Notes under the pieces: model-generated
What the model was told of the DNA's origin: nothing
What the model saw: only the letters and a program-made list of their open reading frames with translations
Databases searched by the model: none
Program-made: the position numbers and the translations under genes
Source of the DNA: Rugosimonospora sp040255525
Lineage (GTDB): Bacteria; Actinomycetota; Actinomycetes; Mycobacteriales; Micromonosporaceae
Reading direction: 5' to 3'
Length of the DNA: 64,000 nucleotides
Assembly: GCA_040255525.1 (NCBI GenBank)
Contig: JBDZVD010000004.1
Location: 1 to 64,000 of the forward strand
Shown: piece by piece, positions 1 through 10,413 of the stretch
Layout of the letters: every line of letters starts with the position of its first letter
How positions within the stretch are numbered: position 1 is the first letter of the stretch

Positions 1-113
1 ACCGTCAACGCCGCTGACCCGCTCCTACATGCTCATCCTGAGCGCCGCCGAACAGCATTTCGCCGCTCATCGAGGTCTGGGCAGGCCACGCCTCAGCTGC
101 GCTAGGCGAACAC

Positions 114-614
114 ATGGCCAGAGCCGGCTTCTACGCAGCCGAAGTCAACGCCACACTGCGCGCGACCGTTTCGGGCTCCTCCATCCCTGCGCCTGGAACC
201 GGCCCAGAGATCCACGAACTCAGTAACGGTGAGGACGACAATGTCTACCTCACAACGCTGTTCGAGGGATACGGCCTGAGCCATGAGACGGCAGCACCAC
301 AACGGGCGACGATGGCAATCGAACACCGCTCGCCGCGCCTTCGCCGTTACCTCGCCTACGTCGACGGCCAACCCGCAGCGGCCGCAGCCCTCTACACCAC
401 GCCGCGGGCCGCGTACTTCGCCGGCGCCGCCACCGTCCCCGCGATGCGTAACCAAGGCTGCCAATCAGCCCTGATTCAGCGACGCCTACGCGACGCCGCA
501 GCCGGACAGGTCGTGGTCACCACCGCGTTCGGATCACCCAGCCAGGCTAACCTGCAACGCCTCGGCTTCACCATCGCACACACCCGCACGCTCTGGCGCC
601 CCCTCACCCATTGA
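114..614 (+). CDS. GNAT family N-acetyltransferase, start unclear
   Basis: Predicted acetyl-CoA-dependent N-acetyltransferase of unknown substrate. The C-terminal half shows the GNAT core: a beta strand with YFAGAATVPAMRNQG, where RNQGCQSAL is the acetyl-CoA pyrophosphate-binding motif A (R-x-x-G-x-x-x-A), followed by a motif B strand and the helix SPSQANLQRLGF typical of the family end. ATG 114 is the first start in frame, but the frame is open from about 42 and the preceding residues (EVWAGHASAALGEH) read like genuine GNAT sequence, so the true N-terminus probably lies upstream in another frame or is damaged. At 166 residues it is short for the two-part members of this family, which run about 250-300. 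It is either an N-terminally broken gene or one whose start is mis-placed. Confidence 0.65.
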   Translation: MARAGFYAAEVNATLRATVSGSSIPAPGTGPEIHELSNGEDDNVYLTTLFEGYGLSHETAAPQRATMAIEHRSPRLRRYLAYVDGQPAAAAALYTTPRAAYFAGAATVPAMRNQGCQSALIQRRLRDAAAGQVVVTTAFGSPSQANLQRLGFTIAHTRTLWRPLTH

Positions 615-944
615 ACGCGCGACCTCGGCGCTGATCGCGATCGGTGCGGCGAGCAGGCCGGCGACGGGTCGGGACCTGGTCGGGGGACGGTATCCCAAGC
701 GGGCGAGTTGCGGCCGTCACGATCTGCGCCGCTGTCGGTGCCGCCCTCCGATCTGGGCTTCATGCGGCCGAGCGTAATGAGCACCAAACCTTGCCGGCCA
801 GTGGGGAGAACCGCTGCCGGCGATTGAAGTGATCTCAACAAGTTTGGACGGCACTGACGCTTCGTGACCTGCCGCCGGTGGTGGAGTCGGCCTGTCGGCC
901 GGACTCCAGAGACATTGCTCGCGAATATCCGGCATGCTGGGGGC
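615..944. other. Intergenic, no supported feature
   Basis: About 330 bases between the GNAT and VOC genes. Short open frames exist on both strands but none has a recognisable motif, ribosome site or family resemblance. No clear hairpin terminator was seen after the GNAT stop. Confidence 0.5.
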
Positions 945-1397
945 ATGACTGAGGAACCGAAAGGTCGTTCCGCCCCGTCGGGCGGCACGGTGTCCGCTTC
1001 AGCACCAGTGATCTCTGTGATGGTGATTGTTCCAGATGCAGACGCCGCGGTCGCCTGGTACAAGGCTGCGCTGGGCGCGACGGAGCTGTGGAACCTTGGT
1101 GGCGTGGCCGGCCTTGAGATCGGTGGCGCTGCCTTCTTTCTCCATGAGGTCAATCCCAAGAATCCCGCAGAGACCAGTCCCGGCCAGGCTGGGGTCACGA
1201 GCATCCGCATCGAGGTGTTCGTCGATAACCCCGACGACTTCATTCAGCGCGCCGTCGCGGCCGGCGCAACCGCTGGAGCGGCAATAGAGGACCACCGCGC
1301 GCCCTGGGGAACGCACCGTCAAGGTGGCTTCGTGGACCCGTTCGGTCACAGGTGGTCCGTAGGCGACAGGTCACCTCTGAGCCGGTTCCCACGCTGA
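945..1397 (+). CDS. VOC (glyoxalase/bleomycin resistance) family protein
   Basis: Member of the vicinal oxygen chelate superfamily, which includes glyoxalase I, extradiol dioxygenases and antibiotic-binding proteins. Visible features are a beta-alpha-beta-beta-beta unit beginning VMVIVPDADAAVAWYKAALG, the second half FVDNPDDFIQRAVAAGA, and the closing strand GGFVDPFGHRW, where the D-P-F-G-x-x-W motif is characteristic. The length (150 residues) fits a single-domain two-repeat VOC protein. ATG 945 is chosen because it opens directly before the conserved part; an in-frame upstream start at 864 would add a low-complexity leader. The exact substrate cannot be told. A strong hairpin terminator follows at 1414. 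Confidence 0.8.
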   Translation: MTEEPKGRSAPSGGTVSASAPVISVMVIVPDADAAVAWYKAALGATELWNLGGVAGLEIGGAAFFLHEVNPKNPAETSPGQAGVTSIRIEVFVDNPDDFIQRAVAAGATAGAAIEDHRAPWGTHRQGGFVDPFGHRWSVGDRSPLSRFPR

Positions 1398-1413
1398 TCG
1401 GGGCAGCCGTCAT

Positions 1414-1442
1414 GCGCCACGCCTCGTGGCGCGTGGTCTTTT
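1414..1442 (+). terminator. Rho-independent terminator after the VOC gene
   Basis: Perfect 8-bp stem GCGCCACG (1414-1421) and CGTGGCGC (1425-1432) with a three-base loop, followed after a few bases by a T tract ending at 1442. It lies 17 bases past the VOC stop codon. Confidence 0.65.
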
Positions 1443-1554
1443 CCGGCTCGTACGCGAAGTGTCAATGAATCCTTTCCGGCGCCGGTACGCGACCTCCATC
1501 ATCTGATAGTCAGCTGTCGATGTGCCGTTGCCGTCTGGCGGTACCGTCTGGGTC

Positions 1555-1704
1555 ATGTGGTTGCTGCCTGTGGCCGGAGGCACCATCGTGCTGTACTGGG
1601 TGATCCGGCTGGCCGTTGGACATGCCATGCAGGACGTCGAGCGCCGGCGTCTGCGGGACAGGCGACGGGTGCAGGAGCGCCGGCATTCACAGGATGAGCC
1701 CTAG
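1555..1704 (+). CDS. Small membrane protein, unknown
   Basis: Possible 49-residue protein with one hydrophobic segment at residues 1-22 (MWLLPVAGGTIVLYWVIRL) followed by a strongly basic and acidic, arginine-rich tail. This is the usual layout of small single-pass actinobacterial membrane proteins with a cytoplasmic charged tail. An in-frame GTG at 1522 would add 11 residues. No clear Shine-Dalgarno sequence is visible for either start, and no family was recognised. Confidence 0.35.
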   Translation: MWLLPVAGGTIVLYWVIRLAVGHAMQDVERRRLRDRRRVQERRHSQDEP

Positions 1705-1865
1705 CGACTTTCTCCCCGCCCTGACCCGACCCATCCAGGTGGAGGCTCCTTTGTGGACGCTGCCCGCGCATGACGGGACCAGGATTCCGTCTGTCCGTGG
1801 TGGCCGCGGTTGAGGTTGAGTGCGTGCCCTGGTGTGGCCCGTCCGGCGTTCGGGAGCACAAGCGC

Positions 1866-2078
1866 TCATGATGCCCGATGATTCCCGGCCACCGGCGGCG
1901 CTCGAACGTTGAACTGGTCGGCGGCCGCTCGGCATCGGTCGTCGGTGGTGAGGCGCTGCATGCAGGTGACGAGTGTGCGGAAGGCTTCGGCCACTCTGTG
2001 CTCGGGCGCCAGTGGCGTGGCGTCCAGCACGGCCGCCTGGGTCGCGGTCAGGATCGGTGCCGGCGATCGATGCTGACG
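1866..2078 (-). pseudogene. Gene remnant, C-terminal end, unknown family
   Basis: The minus strand reads about 65-70 codons with strongly GC-biased third positions ending at a stop at 1866-1868 (central part LDATPLAPEHRVAEAFRTL). The composition looks like real coding sequence rather than a shadow, but the frame upstream runs antisense to the phosphotransferase pseudogene and has no start of its own. I could not assign a family. It is best described as the tail of a gene whose beginning has been lost; the left boundary is firm and the right boundary is a guess. Confidence 0.3.
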
Positions 2079-2110
2079 GTTATGTCGGTGGTCGCCGGTA
2101 GGGTCTGCGC

Positions 2111-2594
2111 ATGACGTTAGGACCGGATGCAGCCGTGTTGGCATGGGCGGCTGCGGCGATCGGGCCGGGGACGACCGTTCAGTCCGTGCGTGGCTTGCGA
2201 GAAGGCCGGCGAGACCGTGTTCGTGCACGGGGATCTGTGGCAGGGCAACATCATGTGGGAGGGCGATGCGGTCACCGGCCTGCTCGATTGGGATATGGCC
2301 GGGGTCGGCCACCCGGGGGTGGACCTGGCGTCGCTGCGTCTCGACGCGGCACTGATGTTCGGGCCCGGCGCGGCGGATCCGGTGACGGTCGCATGGCAGG
2401 ACGCTACCGGCCGGCCCGTCGACGACCTGCCGTACTGGGACGCGGTCGCGGCCCTGAACCAGCCCGGCGACCTGGCCGCATTCGCCCCGGTCATGCATGA
2501 CCAGGGTCGCACCGATCTGACCGCTCGCCTGCTCAACGAACGCCGTGACGCGTTTCTGCGCGGGGCCTTGGCGGCGTTGGGGTTCGGCCAGTGA
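2111..2594 (+). pseudogene. Aminoglycoside phosphotransferase family pseudogene (internal deletion)
   Basis: Two pieces of one APH/choline-kinase-like phosphotransferase are visible in different frames. The first, from ATG 2111, gives a typical family N-terminus (residues LGPDAAVLAW ... VQSVRGLREG). Around 2200-2210 the sequence jumps into the C-terminal half in another frame, starting ETVFVHGDLWQGNIMW and continuing with LLDWDMAGVGHPGVDL. HGDLWQGN is the Brenner catalytic loop and LDWD the metal-binding DFG-like motif. Family members are about 270-300 residues, so roughly 140-160 codons (most of the N-lobe and the hinge) are missing. The pieces cannot make a working kinase. The gene lies in a decayed stretch with other broken genes. 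Confidence 0.75.
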
Positions 2595-2619
2595 GCCGAA
2601 CCCCATGAGCATCATCATT

Positions 2620-4140
2620 TCAGATCCGGTAACTCGGCCCGTAGACCTCCTGGCGTAGCCGGCTGAGCTTGCGAAACTGGTCCTGGATCAGGTCGTGCGC
2701 GGGCTCCCGGACCCGGTCGGCGCACTCCGGCTCGGTGAGTGTGCGCAGCGTACCGGGCTGGAGCCGGACGTCCCAGTCGCGCATGCCGCGGACCCGCACC
2801 CGCACCCGGCCGTCCGCCGAGCGGCCCTGCGCGGCCAGTGCGTCGCGGCCCTCGTGGAAGGCGATGTCCCGCCGGCCGATCGGGCGCTCCTCCCGGGTCA
2901 CGGTCTGACCGAGCGCCTCGCTCAACGCGGCGAAATACGCCTTGGTACGGCCTGCCCACAACGGGCGGGCCACCGCGATGAGCTGGGTCTCGAGGGCCAT
3001 CTCGGTGTAACGGAGGTACGCGTGCCGGGCGAAGGTCAGGTCACCCTGCTGCGCCCGGACAGTTCGACCGCGATCTTCCCGTCCGGCGAGTTGACCCGTA
3101 TGCGCGGCGCGTCCATCCGGTCGGCCAGGATCCCCCGGATGTGCCCCTTGAGCGCCCCGATCGCCTGGCGCATCCCGTCCACGATCGTGATGGCGTCGCC
3201 GCCGGGGTACTGCGACTGCGGCGCCGAGGGTACCTGCGAGCCGAGCAGCTGGGCGGCGACGCCCACGATGGCCACCGCCACCGCGGGCTCGTCGCCCAAC
3301 GGTGCCCCGGCGATCGAGGCGATGCATCCCACGACGGTGAACGCGACGTTCAGGACGGTGCTCGTGCAGGCAGCGTCGAGGTTGTCCAGCGAGGTGATGG
3401 TGTTGTTCGCGATCGTGTAGATGTCGGTGCGGGCGTTCGCCCACAACTTCTGCTCCGCGTCCAGCGCGCTCTTGAGCGAGGAGGCGAGGAGGTGCTGGTT
3501 GCGGGTGACCGTCATGAAGTGGTCCATGAAGTTCTCGTTGAAGGCCCGGGCGGCGGCCCCGGTCCAGTTCGCGATGCCGCGCTGGACGCTCTGGTACTGG
3601 TCGAGGATGGTGTCGCCGTGGACGGGGACGGGTACTCCGGCGTCGGGATACTGGCCGGCGGGTTGTCCTGGTCGGTGGTTTTGAGCCGGTTCAGCTCGTC
3701 CGCCGCGGCCGAGTCGGAATCCGCGTACTGCTGGGCCGCCATGCACAGGGCGTCCCCCACCAGTTCCAGGTTGGTCGCCGTGTCGCCGAGGATGCGCTGC
3801 AACTCGTCACGCAGTCCCCGCCAGGGCCAGTAGGCATTGCCGTACAGTTCGGTGCCGAACTCCAACGGCCGGATGAACGCGCTGCCCGCGGCGGTCGCGG
3901 TCGCCGCGAGGTCGTTGTTGGCGGTGGCGACCACCCAGGCGAGCCACGGAAGGTTGTCGTGGCCGGACTTCCACAGCTCGTAGAGGTCGACGCCGAGGTC
4001 ATAGCCGGAATCAGGCACCAGCCAAACCACCTTCCGCGCGTGTCCTGCGGGCCAGCGTATTCGGGGGCGCGCCGGCCCGCGTCCTTCAAATACGTGACGA
4101 AACTGGGCCGGCTGGCCGAGAGGCGCGCCGGATCGCTCAC
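2620..4140 (-). pseudogene. WXG/ESX-substrate-like gene with three frame changes
   Basis: A gene of about 500 codons reads on the minus strand from GTG 4140 to the stop at 2620, but only across three frame changes, near 4030-4040, 3640-3660 and 3048-3065. Each change equals one lost base, so the original frame returns at the end. The pieces join smoothly: YLKDAGRRAPEYAGPQD, then VVWLVPDSGYDLGVDLYELW, then a middle part with IANWTGAAARAFNENF and a small hydrophobic segment (VLNVAFTVVGCIASIAGAP), then LTFARHAYLRYTEMAL. The W-x-G pair in a helical hairpin and the absence of a signal peptide resemble proteins exported by the type VII (ESX) system; this is inference. No WXG100 partner or ESX secretion gene is adjacent. 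It may be a decaying gene, or intact with three one-base sequencing errors. Confidence 0.6.
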
Positions 4141-4260
4141 GGTTCCAGTTCCAGCCCCGCCGCCCGCCAGGCGCAGCGCCGGAATCCGGCTCGGGTTTCC
4201 GCCCGGGCGAGCCTGCGCGTCGCCGGAGACACAGGTGAGGCGTGTCGCCGTCCGGTGGGC

Positions 4261-4716
4261 TCAGGAACTCGTGAGACTCGCCGCTCTCAGGTAGCTGAGG
4301 TCCTTGGCGATCAGCGTGCGGGGCCGCAGCCGCAGCCACACCGTTCCCGTCTTGGCCGGGTCGTCATACAGGTACCGGCGGAACCGGCGGTCCCACGACG
4401 CCTCGTCGGCGCCCAGGTAGCGCGACAGCTTGCGGCGCCCGCGCGGCACGTCGAACGGGACGATGGCGGCCCGGCCGCGCGCGATGACCTGCCTGGCGAC
4501 TCCGGTCGCGACATCGCACTCGTCGACGACCAGCGCGATCTCGGGGTCGGCCCGGACTTTGTCGTACAGCCTCGTCCACGGGCCGGTGATGCTCCAGAAC
4601 TCGCCTTCTTCCCACAGGTACCAGGCCGGCCGCACAGTCGGACCGTTCGTCGCGATGCGAGCGGTGAGCGGCTGAGCCAGGAACGCGTCGATGTCGAATT
4701 TCCCGTTTGCCGCCAC
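4261..4716 (-). CDS. Pyridoxamine 5'-phosphate oxidase-fold protein (PPOX/FDOR class)
   Basis: Split beta-barrel flavin/deazaflavin-binding protein of 151 residues. The N-terminal part (residues 5-60) has the usual opening, an alpha helix then strands ARIATNGPTVRPAWYLW, followed by EFWSITGPWTRLYDKVRADP, where the barrel wraps the cofactor phosphate. In actinobacteria such proteins commonly use F420 or act as haem/biliverdin-type reductases; which applies here cannot be told. It starts at ATG 4716. It is transcribed away from the DUF2750 gene. A second PPOX protein lies at 12014-12481 but shares only the fold. Confidence 0.75.
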   Translation of the reverse strand: MAANGKFDIDAFLAQPLTARIATNGPTVRPAWYLWEEGEFWSITGPWTRLYDKVRADPEIALVVDECDVATGVARQVIARGRAAIVPFDVPRGRRKLSRYLGADEASWDRRFRRYLYDDPAKTGTVWLRLRPRTLIAKDLSYLRAASLTSS

Positions 4717-4925
4717 GGGATCAGCCCTCCTTCATGTCGAACCCATGGAGTGTTTTACCTGAACCTCGCTTGAAGTCAAGCCGCGACCGCGCCGCCGGGC
4801 GAGGCGCCGGTCCGCGTGGATTGGGTGTCGGCCGGCGCTCGTATCGCCCGGGGCAGTTGATCGTTTCCTTAGACGACGACGTACGACACCCGCGGGTGTT
4901 CCTGCCGAGGAGGCGGCGGTTGACT

Positions 4926-5279
4926 ATGAGTGCGGCGCACGCGGCCGCGTTCCGCCGGGAGGTTCCTGACGCCGGCGAGGTCTGGACGGTACTCGAGGAC
5001 GGCGCGTACATCGCGCCGCACAAGCGCACCGGGCAGCGCGCCATGCCGTTCTGGTCGCGGCAGTCCCGGGCGCAGAAGGTGGTCGGGCAGGTGCCCGCGT
5101 ACCAGGGGTTGGAGGTCATCTCGATCCCGCTGGAGGAGTGGCTCGGCGACCTGCTGCCCTGGCTGGCGCAGGAGGAGATCCTGGTCGGCGTCAACTGGAG
5201 CGGCAGCCGGGCGACCGGCTACGACGTGGATCCGAGGCAGGTCATCGACTGGTTCGTACCCAGCCGCGTGTTGGGCTGA
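4926..5279 (+). CDS. DUF2750 domain protein
   Basis: Small cytosolic protein of 117 residues matching the DUF2750 family from end to end: N-terminal helix AAHAAAFRREV, strand VWTVLEDGAYIAP, the signature RAMPFWSRQSRAQKVV, and the C-terminal VGVNWSGSRATGYDV with DP after it. The biochemical role of the family is unknown; members are often annotated as immunity-like or stress-associated. ATG 4926 is chosen because family similarity begins just after it, although the frame stays open upstream. It sits about 155 bases before treS on the same strand without obvious coupling. Confidence 0.8.
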   Translation: MSAAHAAAFRREVPDAGEVWTVLEDGAYIAPHKRTGQRAMPFWSRQSRAQKVVGQVPAYQGLEVISIPLEEWLGDLLPWLAQEEILVGVNWSGSRATGYDVDPRQVIDWFVPSRVLG

Positions 5280-5434
5280 GAGCGGGGCCGGCGAATCCGG
5301 CCACCGGGGACCGACGGCACTGCGGTTCGCATTGCGGCCCGAACCGCCCAGGCGTGCCGGCCGGCGGGCGTGAACGGGCGTGGTCACGCGGGTATTCACG
5401 TTTAGTCCGGGGACGGTGTGGGGCAAACGATTAT

Positions 5435-7194
<1,760 letters not shown>

Positions 7195-7195
<1 letters not shown>

Positions 7196-8526
7196 TGACG
7201 CTGCCGTTCGAGGAGTGGCTGCCGAAGCAGCGGTGGTACGCGGGCCGCGCCCGGGTGCTGCGGAGCGTCACGCCCAGCGTGGTCACCGTGATCGCCTCCG
7301 ACCTGGAGCACGTCCTGCTGGACGTGGCGTACGCCGACGGCGGCTCCGAGGTGTACCAGATGTTCGTCGGCTGGGACCTGGAGCTGACGGAGGAGTTCGT
7401 CGGCCAGGCCACCATCGGCGTCCAGGACGGGCGGACCGGCTCTGACGCGCTGTTCAGCGAGGAGGCGGCACGCCGGCTCCTCGCCCTCGTCCAGGCCAAT
7501 ACGGCGGTGGAAGGCCTGCGGTTCGTGCCCGAACCGGACGTGGTGTTCCCGACCGACCTGCCGGCCCGCGTCATGGAGGGGGAGCAGAGCAACTCCAGCG
7601 TCATCTTCGACTCCTGGGCGATCCTGAAGGTGTTCCGCCGGATCGTCCCCGGCCAGAACCCGGACGTGGAGTTGAACCGGGTACTGGCCCGGGCGGGTAG
7701 CCCGCACATCGCGCCGCTGCTCGGGGCGATCGAGAGCGTGGACGGCGACAGCCGGCCGACATCGCTGGCCATGGTGACCGCGTACGCGCCGAACTCCGCG
7801 GACGGCTGGTCCATGGCGATGGCCAGCGTGCGGGACCTGCTGGCCGAGGCCGACCTGCACGCCGACGAGGTGGGCGGTGACTTCGCCTCGGAGGCATTCC
7901 GGCTCGGCGAGGCGGTGGCCGAGGTGCACGCGACGCTCGCCATCGAACTGGGTACCTCGACCGAGCCGGCGCCGCTTGCGGAGATGCGCCGGCGGCTGGA
8001 CCGGACCGTCGCGGAGGTGCCCGAGCTGGCCTCGGTCGCGGCGCTGGTGCTGGAGCGGCTGCGCCGGCTGGACGGGCCGGTGACGGTGCAGCGGGTCCAC
8101 GGCGATCTGCACCTCGGACAGGTGCTGCGAACTCCCGACCACTGGTTCCTCATCGACTTCGAGGGGGAGCCGGGGCAGCCTGCGCGGGAGCGGCGCCGGC
8201 CGGACTCGCCGATGCGCGACGTGGCCGGGATGCTCCGGTCGTTCGACTACGCGGCCAATCAGTTGCTGGTCAACGAGCCGAACGACGAGCAACTGGGGTA
8301 CCGGGCCCGGGAGTGGGTGCAGCGTAACCGGGGGGCGTTCTGCGAAGGGTACGCGAGCATCAGCGGTGTGGATCCGCGCGCACTGCCCGGGGTGCTGGAC
8401 GCGTACGAGCTGGACAAGGCGGTCTACGAGGCGGCCTATGAGGCGCGTCACCGGCCGGACTGGCTGTGGATCCCGCTGAAGGCGATCCGTGGGCTGCTGA
8501 ACAGCCAGGGCCTGCCCGCCTCCTGA
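7195..8526 (+). CDS. mak: Maltokinase
   Basis: ATP-dependent kinase making maltose 1-phosphate, the substrate of GlgE maltosyltransferase. 443 residues, within the usual range. The N-terminal cap begins LPFEEWLPKQRWYAG, the family signature. The kinase part contains the nucleotide lobe, the catalytic loop VQRVHGDLHLGQVL near residue 300 and the metal-binding LIDFEGEPG, followed by RDVAGMLRSFDYAA. The start is the ATG that shares one base with the treS stop; GTG 7192 immediately upstream is an alternative. treS and mak are a common pair and are sometimes fused in other bacteria. No glgE or glgB gene is in this window. Confidence 0.93.
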
Positions 8527-8632
8527 TCGCCGCCGCCCGGTCTGGCCCGGGCGCGTCCGGGACGCACGGCGACCCAGGCCGGCCGCCCTCCCGGGGTGAC
8601 GCCGCGGCGCGTGGTGTGGTTGGGTGCGGTAC

Positions 8633-10099
8633 ATGGCGGGGCTGGGCGGGATTCGCGGCAGCGCGACGCACCGGATGTACAGCGTCACGGTGTTCGTGAT
8701 CCTCGCATCTCTGGAGAACGTGGCCATCGGCCTGCCGGTGCCGCTGTACGCCCCGATCGGTCGCGGCCTGGGGGTCTCCGAGGCGGCAGTGAATCTGGTC
8801 ACCGCCGCCAGCTTCCTGGTCACCGCGGTCGCGGCGGTCGGTTGGGCCTACACCGGAGACCACAGTCGCCGCAAGCCGCTGCTGATGGGCGGCACGGCGA
8901 TCTGGGCGGTCGGCTTCGGCGGGTGCGGGCTGACCCACGGATACCCGGCGTACTTCGCGTTCCAGATGTTCGCCTCGATCGGGCTCGGCGCCGTCGCGTC
9001 GGTCGGGTTCTCGGTCGTCAGCGACCTGATCTCGCCGCGTCGCCGCGGGCTGGTGATGAGCCTGTGGGGCCTGTCGCACGGCGTCGGCACGCTGGCCGGC
9101 ACGCTGGTCGGCGGGCTGGTCGGCGCCGGGGCGAGCCCGGACGCCTGGCGCCGGCCGTTCCTGTTGATGGCCGCGCTCGGGCTGCTCGCGGTGCTGGCCT
9201 ACCTGTTCGTGTACGACATCCGGCGGGGGCAGAGCGAGCCGGAACTGGCCGCGCTGTTCGAGTCCGGCGGCGAGTACCGGCACCGGATCGACCGCTTCGA
9301 CGTGGCGGTCATCCTGCGCCGGCGCACCAACGTGTGGCTGATCCTCCAGGGCCTCACCGCGCAGGCCACCTTCGGTTCACTGGTCTGGCTGCCCCGGCTG
9401 CTGGAGGCCAGAGCGCAGGCGCAGGGGTATTCGGAGGCGACCGCGATCGTGGTTGGCAGCGTGTTCTCCGTGCTGTTCCAGCTCGGCGGAGCACTGTCGA
9501 TCATCGGCGGGCTGGTCGGCGACCGGCTCCAGCGCCGTACTCCGCGGGGACGGGCGCTGGTCGCCGCCGCCGGGATCCTCGCCGGTGTCCCGTTCTACGT
9601 GGTGCTGTTCTTCGTGCCGCTGGACGTCGACATTCCGGACGGTGCGGGCAAGCCCGCCATCGTGCTGGCCGTGCTGCGCAGCGTCGTCACCGAGCCGACC
9701 GTGGCGGCCTGCTTCCTGGCCGCGCTGACCGCGCTCGCCCTGACCTCGGCGAACTCACCGAACTGGTTCGCCATGCTCGCCGACGTGAACCCGCCCGAGC
9801 ACCGGGGCACGGTGTACAGCATGGGCAACCTGGTCAACGGCGTGGGCCGGGCGGCCGGCAACAGCCTGGTCGGCGTGATGTTCCGGATTCTGACCCGGGC
9901 GCTGCCGCCGCCGCTGAACTACGCCACCGGGCTGGCCGTGTTCCAGGTGTTCTTCATCCCGACCGGCATCATGTACTACCTGGCCTCGCGCAGCGTTCCG
10001 GGCGACATCGACGCGGCGCGCGCCCTGCTGCGCGCCCGCGGTCGCGGCGCCGGTACGCCGGAGGAGGACCAGCCGATGGAGGCGACGACCGGGTCGTGA
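8633..10099 (+). CDS. Major facilitator superfamily transporter
   Basis: Integral membrane transporter of 488 residues with about 12 hydrophobic segments, in two halves split by a cytoplasmic loop at residues 195-225 (YDIRRGQSEPELAAL). The loop between helices 2 and 3 carries GDHSRRKPLLMGG, the MFS motif A. Residues SVGFSVVSDLISPRRRG in helix 4-5 and the Spinster-like architecture suggest an organic-solute or lipid-type transporter, but the substrate cannot be inferred. GTG 8624 is an alternative start. It follows mak by about 100 bases on the same strand, so co-transcription is possible but unproven. Confidence 0.85.
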   Translation: MAGLGGIRGSATHRMYSVTVFVILASLENVAIGLPVPLYAPIGRGLGVSEAAVNLVTAASFLVTAVAAVGWAYTGDHSRRKPLLMGGTAIWAVGFGGCGLTHGYPAYFAFQMFASIGLGAVASVGFSVVSDLISPRRRGLVMSLWGLSHGVGTLAGTLVGGLVGAGASPDAWRRPFLLMAALGLLAVLAYLFVYDIRRGQSEPELAALFESGGEYRHRIDRFDVAVILRRRTNVWLILQGLTAQATFGSLVWLPRLLEARAQAQGYSEATAIVVGSVFSVLFQLGGALSIIGGLVGDRLQRRTPRGRALVAAAGILAGVPFYVVLFFVPLDVDIPDGAGKPAIVLAVLRSVVTEPTVAACFLAALTALALTSANSPNWFAMLADVNPPEHRGTVYSMGNLVNGVGRAAGNSLVGVMFRILTRALPPPLNYATGLAVFQVFFIPTGIMYYLASRSVPGDIDAARALLRARGRGAGTPEEDQPMEATTGS

Positions 10100-10124
10100 T
10101 CCGCGCGGGTGCGTTCCGGCGAGG

Positions 10125-10307
10125 AACGGCCAGGATCAGCGCAGACGGCACCGCCGCCCAACAATGGCCACGCAACGGCACCCAATCGTCACCACCGGCA
10201 GCGGCAAATGCCTGGACGCCACCGGACCCAGCTCCGCCGACGGCACCCCACTGCAAATCTGGACCTGCGCGGCGGCGCCAACCAACAAATGGAACACCCC
10301 GGGCTGA
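10125..10307 (+). pseudogene. Ricin B-type lectin (beta-trefoil) C-terminal remnant
   Basis: Two consecutive QxW-type carbohydrate-binding repeats are readable but in different frames. First is ISADGTAAQQWPRNGT, then after a shift near 10175-10187 come the residues IVTTGSGKCLDATG and DGTPLQIWTC, ending NKWNTPG and a stop at 10305-10307. D-G-T-x-L-Q-I-W-x-C and C-L-D are the hallmark of the ricin B fold, which normally sits at the C-terminus of secreted glycoside hydrolases and proteases. No catalytic domain or start precedes it; the MFS gene ends just upstream. This is the orphaned end of a lost secreted enzyme. Confidence 0.6.
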
Positions 10308-10413
10308 GCCCGGACCCGTGGACGGATCGGCGGCCGGGCCGGTCCGTCCGGCGCCGGGCGGACCGCGTGCCGGCCCGGTCGTCCCGCTCCCCGTCGACCG
10401 GGTCCCGCGGGGG

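Noticed and set aside
1866..2078. Transposase remnant
   Set aside because: The fragment reads like real coding sequence but has no DDE motif, terminal repeats or resemblance I can name; left as unknown.
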